Part shown: piece by piece, positions 1 to 5,917 of the stretch
Position numbering within the stretch: the first letter of the stretch is position 1
How the letters are laid out: each line of letters begins with the position of its first letter
Origin: DATESG01 sp964480275
GTDB lineage: Bacteria > Bacillota_I > Bacilli_A > RFN20 > CAG-826
Assembly: GCA_964480275.1 (NCBI GenBank)
Contig: CAYZOC010000057.1
Coordinates: forward strand, 1-6,040
Length of the DNA stretch: 6,040 bases
Reading direction: 5' to 3'
Program-made: the position numbers and the translations under genes
The notes under the pieces: model-generated
What the model was told of the DNA's origin: nothing
What the model saw: the letters and a program-made list of their open reading frames with translations, nothing else
Databases searched by the model: none

Positions 1-54
1 ACCCCCGACCTCCGCCGTGTAAAGGCGATGCTCTCCCAGCTGAGCTAAACATCC
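1..54 (-). tRNA. tRNA-Val (anticodon UAC), partial at the left edge
   Basis: Read on the minus strand, the segment folds as the 5' 54 nucleotides of a class I tRNA. It has a 7-nt acceptor strand GGATGTT, then TA, a D arm GCTC/GAGC, an anticodon stem TCGCC/GGCGG around the loop TTTACAC, a 5-nt variable region AGGTC and the T-stem start GGGGG. The anticodon is TAC, which reads valine GUA and related codons. The T loop and 3' acceptor strand lie outside the window. A strong promoter lies just upstream (79-107), so this may be the first gene of a tRNA cluster running off the left edge. Confidence 0.93.
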
Positions 55-78
55 GGGACCGTCGCTATATGCTTTATA

Positions 79-107
79 AATATATCATCCTAACAATAGT
101 TAGTCAA
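79..107 (-). promoter_or_regulatory. Sigma-A type promoter for the tRNA-Val transcript
   Basis: On the minus strand, -35 TTGACT (102-107) and -10 TATATT (79-84) are separated by exactly 17 bp, with a TGA extension just before the -10. Transcription would start near position 72, giving a leader of roughly 17 nt before the tRNA 5' end at 54. A perfect inverted repeat, CTAAC-N4-GTTAG (90-103), lies in the spacer and touches the -35. The promoter lies in the 98-bp gap between pgi and the tRNA. Confidence 0.8.
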
Positions 108-152
108 TGATAAATCAAGGTTTTTTCAATAATTATTTGCTAGTGGAAATGA

Positions 153-1433
153 CTAGAATCCAGGCTTACCTAGACGCTTGAACATATTGCGCTTATATAC
201 CTCGACTCCTGGTTGATTAAAGGGGTTAATTTCCAACAAATAACCACTCATAGCAACGGAACGCATAAAGAAGTAAAACATGTATCCTAGATTAAATTCA
301 TCAAGATTTTTAATGTTCATGACAATGTTAGGAACCTCTCCTTCAAGCACATGTGCATCTAGAGTCGCTCTAAAAGCCTGTTCATTAACATGACTAAGGT
401 TTTTCCCGACTAGATAATTTAAACCATCAAGATTTTGCTGATCAAAAGGTATTGCAAGATCTTCACTAGGTTGATCAATGAAAATGATTGTTTCAAATAG
501 TACGGGTGAGCCTTCTTGGACAAATTGACCAAGGCTATGAAGATCAGTTGAAAAGGTCACACTTGCAGGGAGTAAGCCCTTTTTATCTTTACCTTCACTT
601 TCGCCATAAAGTTGTTTGAGCCATTCACTTATCATTGCAAATTGAGGCTCATAAGTTACAAACATTTCAACGCTATATCCTTGACGATATAAAAAGTCAC
701 GCGCAACTGCATATTGATAGCACACATTACTGGCAAGACTATCACTATTTGTATCATTATATGCTTTGAGTGCACCTTCCATTAGTTTATCGATGTCGAA
801 ACCTGCGGCAGCAATTGGTAAAAGACCAACGGCAGTTAAGACACTATAACGCCCACCAATATCAGCGGGAAGTGTAAACGTCTTGTAATTTTCTTGCGTT
901 GATAGTTGACGCAGAGCACCACTAGTTTTATCAGTAGTGGCAAAAATAGCATTTCGGGCCTTGGCTTTGCCAATTTGTTGCTCGAGTAAGTCTTTTAGTA
1001 AACGAAAGGCGACACTAGTTTCAGTTGTTGTGCCACTTTTAGAAATTACATTAATTGCGAATTTTTTGCCTTTCAAATGTTTTAATACTTGATTAGTGTA
1101 TGTCGCCGATAAAGTTTGACCGATAAAAATAATTTCAAGTTTGTTGTTGTGATAAAGTCCTTGTAAGGCTTCAATTGCCGCTCGGGCTCCTAGATATGAG
1201 CCACCGATACCGGCGACGACAAGAACATCAAAATTATCACGGATGTAGCGAGCGCTTTGTTTAATTTCCGCAAATTCCTCTTTATCATAACTAAGTGGCC
1301 ATTCTAGCCACCCTAAATAATCACTACCGGACCCTGTTTTGTTTTTAATTACTTTGTCGATTTCCTTAACTTTATTAGCATAAGTAGTTAAATCGAGAGG
1401 GTGAATAATGTTTTTTAAATCTAATTTAATCAT
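153..1433 (-). CDS. pgi: Glucose-6-phosphate isomerase
   Basis: Cytoplasmic glycolytic enzyme interconverting glucose-6-phosphate and fructose-6-phosphate. The 426-residue protein is slightly shorter than the roughly 450 residues usual for the Bacillota form and looks complete. Visible family motifs are GIGGSYLG (75-82), the phosphate-binding SKSGTTTE (131-138), GGRYSVL (193-199), LYGESEGK (275-282), and NQPGVEVYK near the C-terminus, which fits the second PGI signature. By comparison with characterised PGIs the likely catalytic residues are Glu278, His361 and Lys414; this assignment is inferred from motif alignment by eye. The ATG is preceded by AAAGGAG (1441-1447) at 7-nt spacing, inside the end of the upstream S1-domain gene, whose stop lies 8 bp into this region. 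The two genes are therefore co-transcribed and probably translationally coupled. Downstream I see only a weak hairpin and then the tRNA-Val promoter. Confidence 0.97.
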   Translation of the reverse strand: MIKLDLKNIIHPLDLTTYANKVKEIDKVIKNKTGSGSDYLGWLEWPLSYDKEEFAEIKQSARYIRDNFDVLVVAGIGGSYLGARAAIEALQGLYHNNKLEIIFIGQTLSATYTNQVLKHLKGKKFAINVISKSGTTTETSVAFRLLKDLLEQQIGKAKARNAIFATTDKTSGALRQLSTQENYKTFTLPADIGGRYSVLTAVGLLPIAAAGFDIDKLMEGALKAYNDTNSDSLASNVCYQYAVARDFLYRQGYSVEMFVTYEPQFAMISEWLKQLYGESEGKDKKGLLPASVTFSTDLHSLGQFVQEGSPVLFETIIFIDQPSEDLAIPFDQQNLDGLNYLVGKNLSHVNEQAFRATLDAHVLEGEVPNIVMNIKNLDEFNLGYMFYFFMRSVAMSGYLLEINPFNQPGVEVYKRNMFKRLGKPGF

Positions 1434-1791
1434 TTTTTTGCTCCTTTGCCTTCGCTATCCATAGTGGTAACATTTCTTTCAGTGGGTTGAAATCAACTTC
1501 ATTTTCATCAATTTTTTCATGCTTGTATCGATTTTTCACTTTTGGTGGTTTATCATGTAAATTTTTCAGTGAAAACTTGAGAAAGCCGGTCTTTTCATCA
1601 ATGTCAATTATTTGAACCTCAACTAGTTCACCTTCACTAATATACTCATTAATGTCAGTGACAAAGTAGGATGAAATTTCAGAAATATGTAAAAGCCCCC
1701 GGTCATCGTTATTAATGGCAAGAATAGCGCCATATGAGCGGATTGAAACAACTTCAGCTTTTACTTTTTGATCGATTTGATAATTTTCCAT
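1426..1791 (-). CDS. yugI: S1-domain RNA-binding protein of the YugI/CvfD (general stress protein 13) type
   Basis: Small 121-residue protein with one S1 (OB-fold) RNA-binding domain at about residues 5-78. The domain shows the family pattern: AEVVSIRSYGAILAI, RGLLHISEIS (31-40), DINEYISEGELVEVQI, and the closing DIDEKTGFLKFSLKNL. A lysine-rich linker (about 79-98) leads to a C-terminal segment, DFNPLKEMLPLWI (100-112), which resembles the conserved tail of Bacillus YugI and streptococcal CvfD. Relatives associate with ribosomes and act as post-transcriptional regulators; that role is inferred here. It is the first gene of an operon with pgi, overlapping its start codon by 8 bp. The ATG is set by an in-frame upstream TAG. 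The ribosome binding site is poor (GTGAAAAG), unlike the good one for pgi, so initiation may be inefficient or regulated. Confidence 0.88.
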   Translation of the reverse strand: MENYQIDQKVKAEVVSIRSYGAILAINNDDRGLLHISEISSYFVTDINEYISEGELVEVQIIDIDEKTGFLKFSLKNLHDKPPKVKNRYKHEKIDENEVDFNPLKEMLPLWIAKAKEQKND

Positions 1792-1826
1792 CTTTTCACA
1801 CTAAAATAAACATAGTTTACCATTAG

Positions 1827-1855
1827 ATTATATTGCTTTAGAGGCTGGTTTTCAA
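1827..1855 (-). promoter_or_regulatory. Promoter of the S1-protein/pgi operon
   Basis: Minus strand: -35 TTGAAA (1850-1855), 17-bp spacer, -10 TATAAT (1827-1832), a near-consensus sigma-A promoter. Transcription would start near 1820, giving a leader of about 28 nt before the ATG at 1791. It sits between this operon and the terminator of the upstream HAD gene, so the two minus-strand units are independently transcribed. Unlike the other clear promoters in the window it lacks a TGN extension. Confidence 0.75.
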
Positions 1856-1864
1856 TTTAAAGAC

Positions 1865-1889
1865 AAAAAAAGCAGATATTAATCTGCTT
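1865..1889 (-). terminator. Rho-independent terminator of the HAD-phosphatase gene
   Basis: An 8-bp perfect stem (1870-1877 pairs with 1882-1889, AAGCAGAT/ATCTGCTT) closes on a 4-nt loop and, read on the minus strand, is followed by a run of T (complement of the A-run from 1865). It lies 7 nt past the stop codon of the gene at 1896-2720. Confidence 0.85.
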
Positions 1890-1895
1890 GTTTAA

Positions 1896-2720
1896 TTATT
1901 GTTCTTGGTGTTTTTCGATTTCATTAGTAACACTAACTTGGCTAATTACTAATTTAACGATTTTTTCTAGTTTAGAACCCGAGCGATAATTAGCACTACA
2001 CTTGAAGTTAACGCGATCATCCTCAATTAGATATTCGATTTTGTTTTCTTGGTTTTTAGGATAAACGGCAATTGATTGTCCGCCATTTTTCTTAACTAAA
2101 TGCATAATAGGAACATCCGTCATACCATCACCAATAAAGATGATGTTGTGATGTGGAATCCGGCGTTTTTCACTTTTACGGTTAACAGCATTGTCTTCTT
2201 TAACATCAAGAATGCCTTTTGAAATTCTAAAATAAAATTGTGTTTTCGCTGTGTAATTGATTGCAAGCTTTGGCCACACTGGTAGCTTTGTTTCTTTATC
2301 AAAGTGAAATTCACAAGCGTAAATTTCTTTAAATTCTTGGGCGATATCACAGCCGGCAATAATCTCTTTGTTTCCGCTGGAAATTAGATAATGTTCGACC
2401 TGAACACCTTTTTCTAATCCATATTCATTGATTCGTTTAAACCATGTTCTGACTCCGTCATAGTAACGAATGTCTTTACCAAGCGAAAATAAATATTCGC
2501 GGGTGAGATTTATACCCTTTTGTTTGGAAAGTTGCACCATCATATACATGTAAGAAAGAATACGTTCAACTCCGGACTCTTCACTAAATTTGCCGGTCGC
2601 CCCCCAGAATTCATTTGGTGTCATACCTAGTGCAGGGATGAAGCTATAGTTTTGCATATCTTCGCCACATAATGTTTTATCAAAGTCATACATAATTGCG
2701 ACAATTGGTTTTTCTGCCAT
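1896..2720 (-). CDS. HAD-superfamily hydrolase (PSPase-like phosphatase), substrate unknown
   Basis: A 274-residue cytoplasmic protein with the complete haloacid dehalogenase catalytic set. Motif I is DFDKTL (12-17), with Asp12 the expected nucleophile and Asp14 the acid/base. Motif II is LISSG (112-116). A candidate motif III lysine is Lys159 in NYTAKTQ. Motif IV is IGDGMTDVP (196-204), with Asp198 and Asp202 expected to bind Mg2+. The roughly 70 residues between motif I and motif II form a helical cap, as in subfamily I phosphoserine-phosphatase-like enzymes. The DxDKT form and GDGxTD argue for a small-molecule phosphatase, but nothing visible identifies the substrate. It is a monocistronic minus-strand unit with a clear promoter (2740-2769), a GAGGT ribosome binding site 7 nt before the ATG, and its own terminator. 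A perfect palindrome in the promoter suggests regulation. It is divergent from the membrane-protein gene at 2851. Confidence 0.88.
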   Translation of the reverse strand: MAEKPIVAIMYDFDKTLCGEDMQNYSFIPALGMTPNEFWGATGKFSEESGVERILSYMYMMVQLSKQKGINLTREYLFSLGKDIRYYDGVRTWFKRINEYGLEKGVQVEHYLISSGNKEIIAGCDIAQEFKEIYACEFHFDKETKLPVWPKLAINYTAKTQFYFRISKGILDVKEDNAVNRKSEKRRIPHHNIIFIGDGMTDVPIMHLVKKNGGQSIAVYPKNQENKIEYLIEDDRVNFKCSANYRSGSKLEKIVKLVISQVSVTNEIEKHQEQ

Positions 2721-2739
2721 AATTTTTACCTCGTAAAAA

Positions 2740-2769
2740 ATTATATCATCTATGATGATACAAAGTCAA
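2740..2769 (-). promoter_or_regulatory. Promoter of the HAD gene containing a palindromic candidate operator
   Basis: Minus strand: -35 TTGACT (2764-2769), 18-bp spacer, -10 TATAAT (2740-2745) preceded by TGA. The spacer is almost wholly filled by a perfect inverted repeat, TATCATC-TAT-GATGATA (2744-2760), which overlaps the -10 by two bases. A repressor bound there would block RNA polymerase. The promoter is seen directly; its use as an operator is inference, and no regulator is identified. The start would fall near 2733, giving a very short leader that still includes the GAGGT at 2728-2732. Confidence 0.78.
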
Positions 2770-2812
2770 AAAACTGAAGTTGGTTTTGTAAGTGCTTCCA
2801 TCGTTTGTTTGA

Positions 2813-2841
2813 TTGATTAAATATGGTCAAAGTGGTAAAAT
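2813..2841 (+). promoter_or_regulatory. Promoter of the small membrane-protein gene
   Basis: Plus strand: -35 TTGATT (2813-2818), 17-bp spacer, -10 TAAAAT (2836-2841) preceded by TGG, an extended -10. With normal start spacing, transcription begins near 2848, only about 3 nt before the ATG at 2851, which predicts a nearly leaderless mRNA. No Shine-Dalgarno sequence lies in the short leader. Confidence 0.6.
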
Positions 2842-2850
2842 ATTTAAACT

Positions 2851-3351
2851 ATGAAGCCATTACATTATATTATTTTAGCGCTACTTCTTATCTATCTAAT
2901 ATCAGGGATTATTTTTAGTTATGTCTCACTTCAGTATCGGAAAAACTTCCGAAGAATTCGCGCTTCTGCCAATATTTTAATTCGCGATATGAATGAAGAT
3001 TTAACAAAAATGAAATCAACTTTTGAAAAGTTCAAAGTGGATTTCGACTATCAAGTATGTGTATTTGCGCCTGATCATGACGACGATATTAATATTCATC
3101 GAGCTGAAATATACCAAGCAATTGATAAGTCACGCGAACAGGCCAAGAAGTTACTTGATCTTGTCGAGGATAAAAAAGAAAACGAACGATTGAATAATAT
3201 CATGTTAAATGTCGACAATAATATGAGTAATTATCGACGTTTAGTTTTAAAACACAACAAGATTGTTGAGAATTATAACTTTAATGCTCAATCAATCGTA
3301 TTTGTTGTTTTTGCCAATATGATTGGCCTAAGTCGCGAAGAACATATTTGA
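2851..3351 (+). CDS. Small membrane-anchored helical protein of unknown function
   Basis: I do not recognise a firm family. The 166-residue protein starts with one hydrophobic segment (about 5-26) followed by basic residues (YRKNFRRIR, 29-37), which fits a single-pass anchor with the remainder in the cytoplasm. The rest is mostly helical and highly charged, with possible coiled-coil segments around 45-65 and 84-135. A last hydrophobic stretch, SIVFVVFANMIGL (148-160), could pack against the membrane. The pattern YRRLVLKHNKIVENYN (128-143) followed by a hydrophobic tail faintly recalls the C-terminal half of LemA proteins, but the match is too weak to name it. The ATG is the first possible start, since TAA lies in frame two codons upstream. 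It has no ribosome binding site and sits about 3 nt after the predicted transcription start. It ends with TGA and has no clear terminator before the peptidase promoter. Confidence 0.75.
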   Translation: MKPLHYIILALLLIYLISGIIFSYVSLQYRKNFRRIRASANILIRDMNEDLTKMKSTFEKFKVDFDYQVCVFAPDHDDDINIHRAEIYQAIDKSREQAKKLLDLVEDKKENERLNNIMLNVDNNMSNYRRLVLKHNKIVENYNFNAQSIVFVVFANMIGLSREEHI

Positions 3352-3367
3352 TTTTAAATTACTGTTT

Positions 3368-3397
3368 TTTACAATCGCTTATTTAACATGGTAAAAT
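3368..3397 (+). promoter_or_regulatory. Promoter of the M3 peptidase gene
   Basis: Plus strand: -35 TTTACA (3368-3373), 18-bp spacer, -10 TAAAAT (3392-3397) preceded by TGG. Transcription would start near 3404. This lies downstream of the in-frame ATG at 3388, so that codon would not be on the transcript and the coding start should be 3430. Readthrough from the upstream membrane-protein gene is also possible, as no terminator separates them. Confidence 0.6.
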
Positions 3398-3416
3398 CAA
3401 AAAGTAAGCAAAAAAT

Positions 3417-3432
3417 AAAAGGAGAATGTATG
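3417..3432 (+). promoter_or_regulatory. Ribosome binding site that fixes the peptidase start
   Basis: AAAAGGAG (3417-3424) lies 5 nt before the ATG at 3430-3432. It decides between this start and the in-frame ATG at 3388, which has no such element. Confidence 0.85.
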
Positions 3433-5121
3433 AAATTTAGTCAATATCCAACAAATGTTCCAAAACTAGAGGACATTCAAAGAGATTTTGGTGCTTTGCT
3501 CGAAAAATTTGAAAAAGCCACCACCGCAAATGAGGCAATCAAAACTGTAAAAAAAGTTCAGGCCTATTCTGATGAGCTTGGGACCGACATTACAATTATT
3601 AACATTCGCTTCTCATTAAATGTAAATGACAAAAAGATTAGTGAAGCCAATGATTATTTAGACACTATTTACCCATACATCAGTCAATTATCAAATCGTT
3701 TTAATAAGTTGATTGTTGCATCGCCATTTAGAGCGCAGCTAGAAAAAACTTTTGGTGAGTATCTTTTTAAAATGATTGACTCATCACTAAAATGTTTTGA
3801 TGATTCAATTATGGATTTAATGGCAAAAGAAGCCAAGCTCCAAACTGAATATCAAAGATTAATTTCTGGGGCTAAAATTCGCTTCCGTGGTGAAACTTAT
3901 AATCTTTCACAAATGGGCAAATTCACCCAAGATAAGGATCGTGATACACGTAAGTTAGCCTACAAAACTACAACAAAATTCTTTGAAAAGAACGATGAAA
4001 AGCTAGGGCAAATTTATGGCGATTTAGTTTTACTTCGTGATGAGATGGCGCGTAAGTTAGGTTTTAAAAACTTCGTCGAACTTGGTTACTTAAAACTTGG
4101 ACGCCTTGATTATACGGCCGAAGAAGTTAAGGGTTATCGTGACCAAATTTATCGTGAAGTCGTTCCATTTGTAAATCGTCTATATCGCCAAATTGCAAAA
4201 CGTGCTGGTATTAAGAGTCCAAAAATTTATGACTTAAACCAAAGCTTTGCGGATGGTAATCCAACACCTAAAGGTGATATGGAATACTTAGTCAAACAAG
4301 CAACTAAAATGTATGATGAAATGAGTTCTGAAACTAGTGAGTTCTTTAACTTTATGGTTGAAAATGAACTACTTGATCTCGATGCACGTGCTGGTAAACG
4401 TGGAGGCGGTTATATGACATATATGCCTCGATATAAGGCCCCATTTATCTTTGCAAACTTTAATGGTACACAAGGTGATGTTGATGTGTTGACTCATGAA
4501 GTCGGTCATGCCTTTCAAGGTTATCAATCACGAGATATTGCTGTCCCAGAATATAGAATGCCAACACTAGAAGCCTGTGAAATTCACTCAATGTCAATGG
4601 AATTCTTTGCATGGCCGTGGATGAATTTATTCTTTGAAGAAGATCAAAAGTATCATCTTTCACATCTAGAAGGTGCTGTTAAGTTTCTCCCCTATGGTGT
4701 TAGTGTTGATGAATTCCAAGAATGGGTATATGAAAATCCAAACGTTACCCATGAAGAAAGATGTGCAAAGTGGCGAGAAATCGAAAAGAAATATCTCCCA
4801 ATTCGTAAGTATACTGGACTAAAATATTTAGAAAAAGGTACGTTCTGGCTCCGTCAAGGACATATCTTCACAAGTCCATTCTATTATATTGATTACACGC
4901 TTGCTCAAGTCTTAGCGTTCCAATTTGCGACTGAAATGTTTAAAAACCGTGACAAGGCTTGGAAAAAATATGTCAAGCTTTGTAAACTCGGAGGTCGCTA
5001 TCCATTTGTCGAACTTCTTGAAAAAGCCAAACTTCGTAATCCATTTGTCGAAGGTAATGTCAAGAAGGTTATTACACCTATCAAGAAAAAGATTAAACAA
5101 CTTAACGAACAGTTAGGCTAA
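3430..5121 (+). CDS. M3-family oligoendopeptidase (PepF-like zinc metallopeptidase)
   Basis: Cytoplasmic zinc peptidase that cleaves short peptides. With the start at 3430 the protein has 563 residues, typical of the M3 oligoendopeptidases that resemble but are distinct from classical PepF (about 600). An N-terminal helical part (about 1-190) precedes the catalytic domain. The zinc site is HEVGH (356-360), with His356 and His360 as ligands and Glu357 as the general base. The third ligand is probably Glu384 in EACEIHSMSMEFF, 28 residues after the first His as in thimet oligopeptidase. The PFYYIDYTLAQ segment (483-493) carries the tyrosines that line the substrate site in this family. No signal peptide is visible. 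An in-frame ATG at 3388 would add 14 basic residues, but it lacks a ribosome binding site and precedes the predicted transcription start. The ATG at 3430 has AAAAGGAG five nt upstream. Confidence 0.95.
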   Translation: MKFSQYPTNVPKLEDIQRDFGALLEKFEKATTANEAIKTVKKVQAYSDELGTDITIINIRFSLNVNDKKISEANDYLDTIYPYISQLSNRFNKLIVASPFRAQLEKTFGEYLFKMIDSSLKCFDDSIMDLMAKEAKLQTEYQRLISGAKIRFRGETYNLSQMGKFTQDKDRDTRKLAYKTTTKFFEKNDEKLGQIYGDLVLLRDEMARKLGFKNFVELGYLKLGRLDYTAEEVKGYRDQIYREVVPFVNRLYRQIAKRAGIKSPKIYDLNQSFADGNPTPKGDMEYLVKQATKMYDEMSSETSEFFNFMVENELLDLDARAGKRGGGYMTYMPRYKAPFIFANFNGTQGDVDVLTHEVGHAFQGYQSRDIAVPEYRMPTLEACEIHSMSMEFFAWPWMNLFFEEDQKYHLSHLEGAVKFLPYGVSVDEFQEWVYENPNVTHEERCAKWREIEKKYLPIRKYTGLKYLEKGTFWLRQGHIFTSPFYYIDYTLAQVLAFQFATEMFKNRDKAWKKYVKLCKLGGRYPFVELLEKAKLRNPFVEGNVKKVITPIKKKIKQLNEQLG

Positions 5122-5125
5122 AAGA

Positions 5126-5170
5126 AAAAGAGCTTCATCGTCACTTAGAAATGATTATTGAAGCTCTTTT
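5126..5170. terminator. Bidirectional terminator between the peptidase and rex genes
   Basis: A perfect 12-bp stem (5126-5137 pairs with 5159-5170, AAAAGAGCTTCA/TGAAGCTCTTTT) encloses a 21-nt loop. The plus strand continues into a T-rich tract and the minus strand into TTTTTCTTTT-like sequence, so it can serve both convergent genes. It starts 4 nt after the peptidase stop and ends 3 nt before the rex stop. Confidence 0.9.
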
Positions 5171-5173
5171 ATT

Positions 5174-5842
5174 TTATTTATTACGTGATTTTGTTTTGCG
5201 TGCTTTTTGCTTTGATAGTTTGAGATGGTAGTTTAGTAGTGAAAGACTTGAAGCCATATTTTCATTTTGTAAGATTACACTCTTTGGCACATGAATATGG
5301 GTGGGTGAGAAATTCCATACGGCTTTGATCCCTGCCTCAACCGCTAGATTGACAACGTGTTGGGCTGCTTCTGCCGGAACGGTAATAATTGCAATTTCTG
5401 CATTTGTAGCTTTAATAATCACTTCAATGTCTTCGAGAGGATGAACTTCAATGTTATTAATCTTAGTTCCGATTAAATTGATATCGACATCAAAAGCAGC
5501 AGAAATATTTAGTCCCCAATCATTAAATTTTTGATAAGAAAGTAGTGCGTGTCCAAGTGAACCAGCTCCGATGAGGATGGCGTTGCTTATTTGAGTATAA
5601 ACACCAAAGTCAACAATTTCGCTGACTAGTGTTTCGGCCTCACGCCCCATCCGTGGGTGGCCAGGAGTTGCACAAATAATTGATAAATCCTTCTTGACAG
5701 TTTCAACATTAATCGTTGTTGATTTGGCAATCATCGGTGCGGTAATAAACTTATAGCCCTCCGCTAATAGGTCACGAGCTACGGTCAAATAAAGCGGAAC
5801 ACGGTAAACCATATTTTTTGATATTAAGGGTTTCTTTTTCAT
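5174..5842 (-). CDS. rex: Rex-type redox-sensing transcriptional repressor, atypical DNA-binding domain
   Basis: A 222-residue regulator with the Rex architecture: an N-terminal winged helix (about 12-80) and a Rossmann NAD(H) domain (about 85-205). Known Rex proteins bind operators when NAD+ is high and release them as NADH rises, controlling fermentation and respiration genes. Rex marks include RVPLYLTVARDLLAEG (14-29), VKKDLS (49-54), the nucleotide loop IGAGSLG (91-97), AFDVD (116-120), ITVPAEAAQ (153-161) and VWNFSP (175-180). Canonical Rex has VRKDLSxFGxFGxRGxGY after the recognition helix; here this is KKDLSIICATPGHPRMG. That places it with the divergent Rex-like group common in anaerobic Bacillota, so its operator may differ from the classical TTGTGAA/TTCACAA site. 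The C-terminus carries a basic tail (KQKARKTKSRNK). GGAGG (5849-5853) lies 6 nt before the ATG. It is monocistronic and convergent with the peptidase. Confidence 0.9.
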   Translation of the reverse strand: MKKKPLISKNMVYRVPLYLTVARDLLAEGYKFITAPMIAKSTTINVETVKKDLSIICATPGHPRMGREAETLVSEIVDFGVYTQISNAILIGAGSLGHALLSYQKFNDWGLNISAAFDVDINLIGTKINNIEVHPLEDIEVIIKATNAEIAIITVPAEAAQHVVNLAVEAGIKAVWNFSPTHIHVPKSVILQNENMASSLSLLNYHLKLSKQKARKTKSRNK

Positions 5843-5886
5843 CTTTAACCTCCAACTTGGGATTTTTTTCTCTATATGAATATCTC

Positions 5887-5914
5887 ATTATATACTAATT
5901 ACCGAATTAATTAA
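5887..5914 (-). promoter_or_regulatory. Probable promoter of rex
   Basis: Minus strand: a perfect -10 TATAAT (5887-5892), with only a poor -35 candidate, TTAATT (5909-5914), at 16-bp spacing. Transcription would start near 5880, giving a leader of about 38 nt that contains the GGAGG ribosome binding site. A perfect 12-bp palindrome lies just upstream at 5918-5929. Confidence 0.55.
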
Positions 5915-5917
5915 GAG

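Noticed and set aside
140..156. Hairpin CTAGT-N7-ACTAG at the pgi stop codon as a terminator
   Set aside because: Only a 5-bp stem overlapping the stop codon, without a T-run after it on the minus strand; the operon may read through into the tRNA region.
1792..1802. TGTGAA half-site near the S1-gene start as a Rex operator
   Set aside because: Only one half of the classical Rex site is present; the expected TTCACA partner is missing.
2120..2359. 79-codon minus-strand reading frame
   Set aside because: It lies wholly inside the HAD phosphatase gene in another frame, with no recognisable protein features; it is a shadow frame.
3346..3357. Reading TGA as tryptophan at the end of the membrane-protein gene (mollicute code 4)
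   Set aside because: It would add only two residues, but the tryptophan codons checked in the other genes are TGG and none needs an in-frame TGA, so the standard code fits better.
5000..5052. 14-bp direct repeat ATCCATTTGTCGAA (5000-5013 and 5039-5052)
   Set aside because: Both copies are in frame and encode PFVE in the C-terminal region of the peptidase, where F-x-L...PF patterns are usual for the family; probably coding coincidence, not a mobile or regulatory repeat.
4460..5116. Three short reading frames (62-67 codons) on both strands
   Set aside because: All lie inside the M3 peptidase gene, which has clear catalytic motifs; they have no ribosome binding sites or family resemblance.
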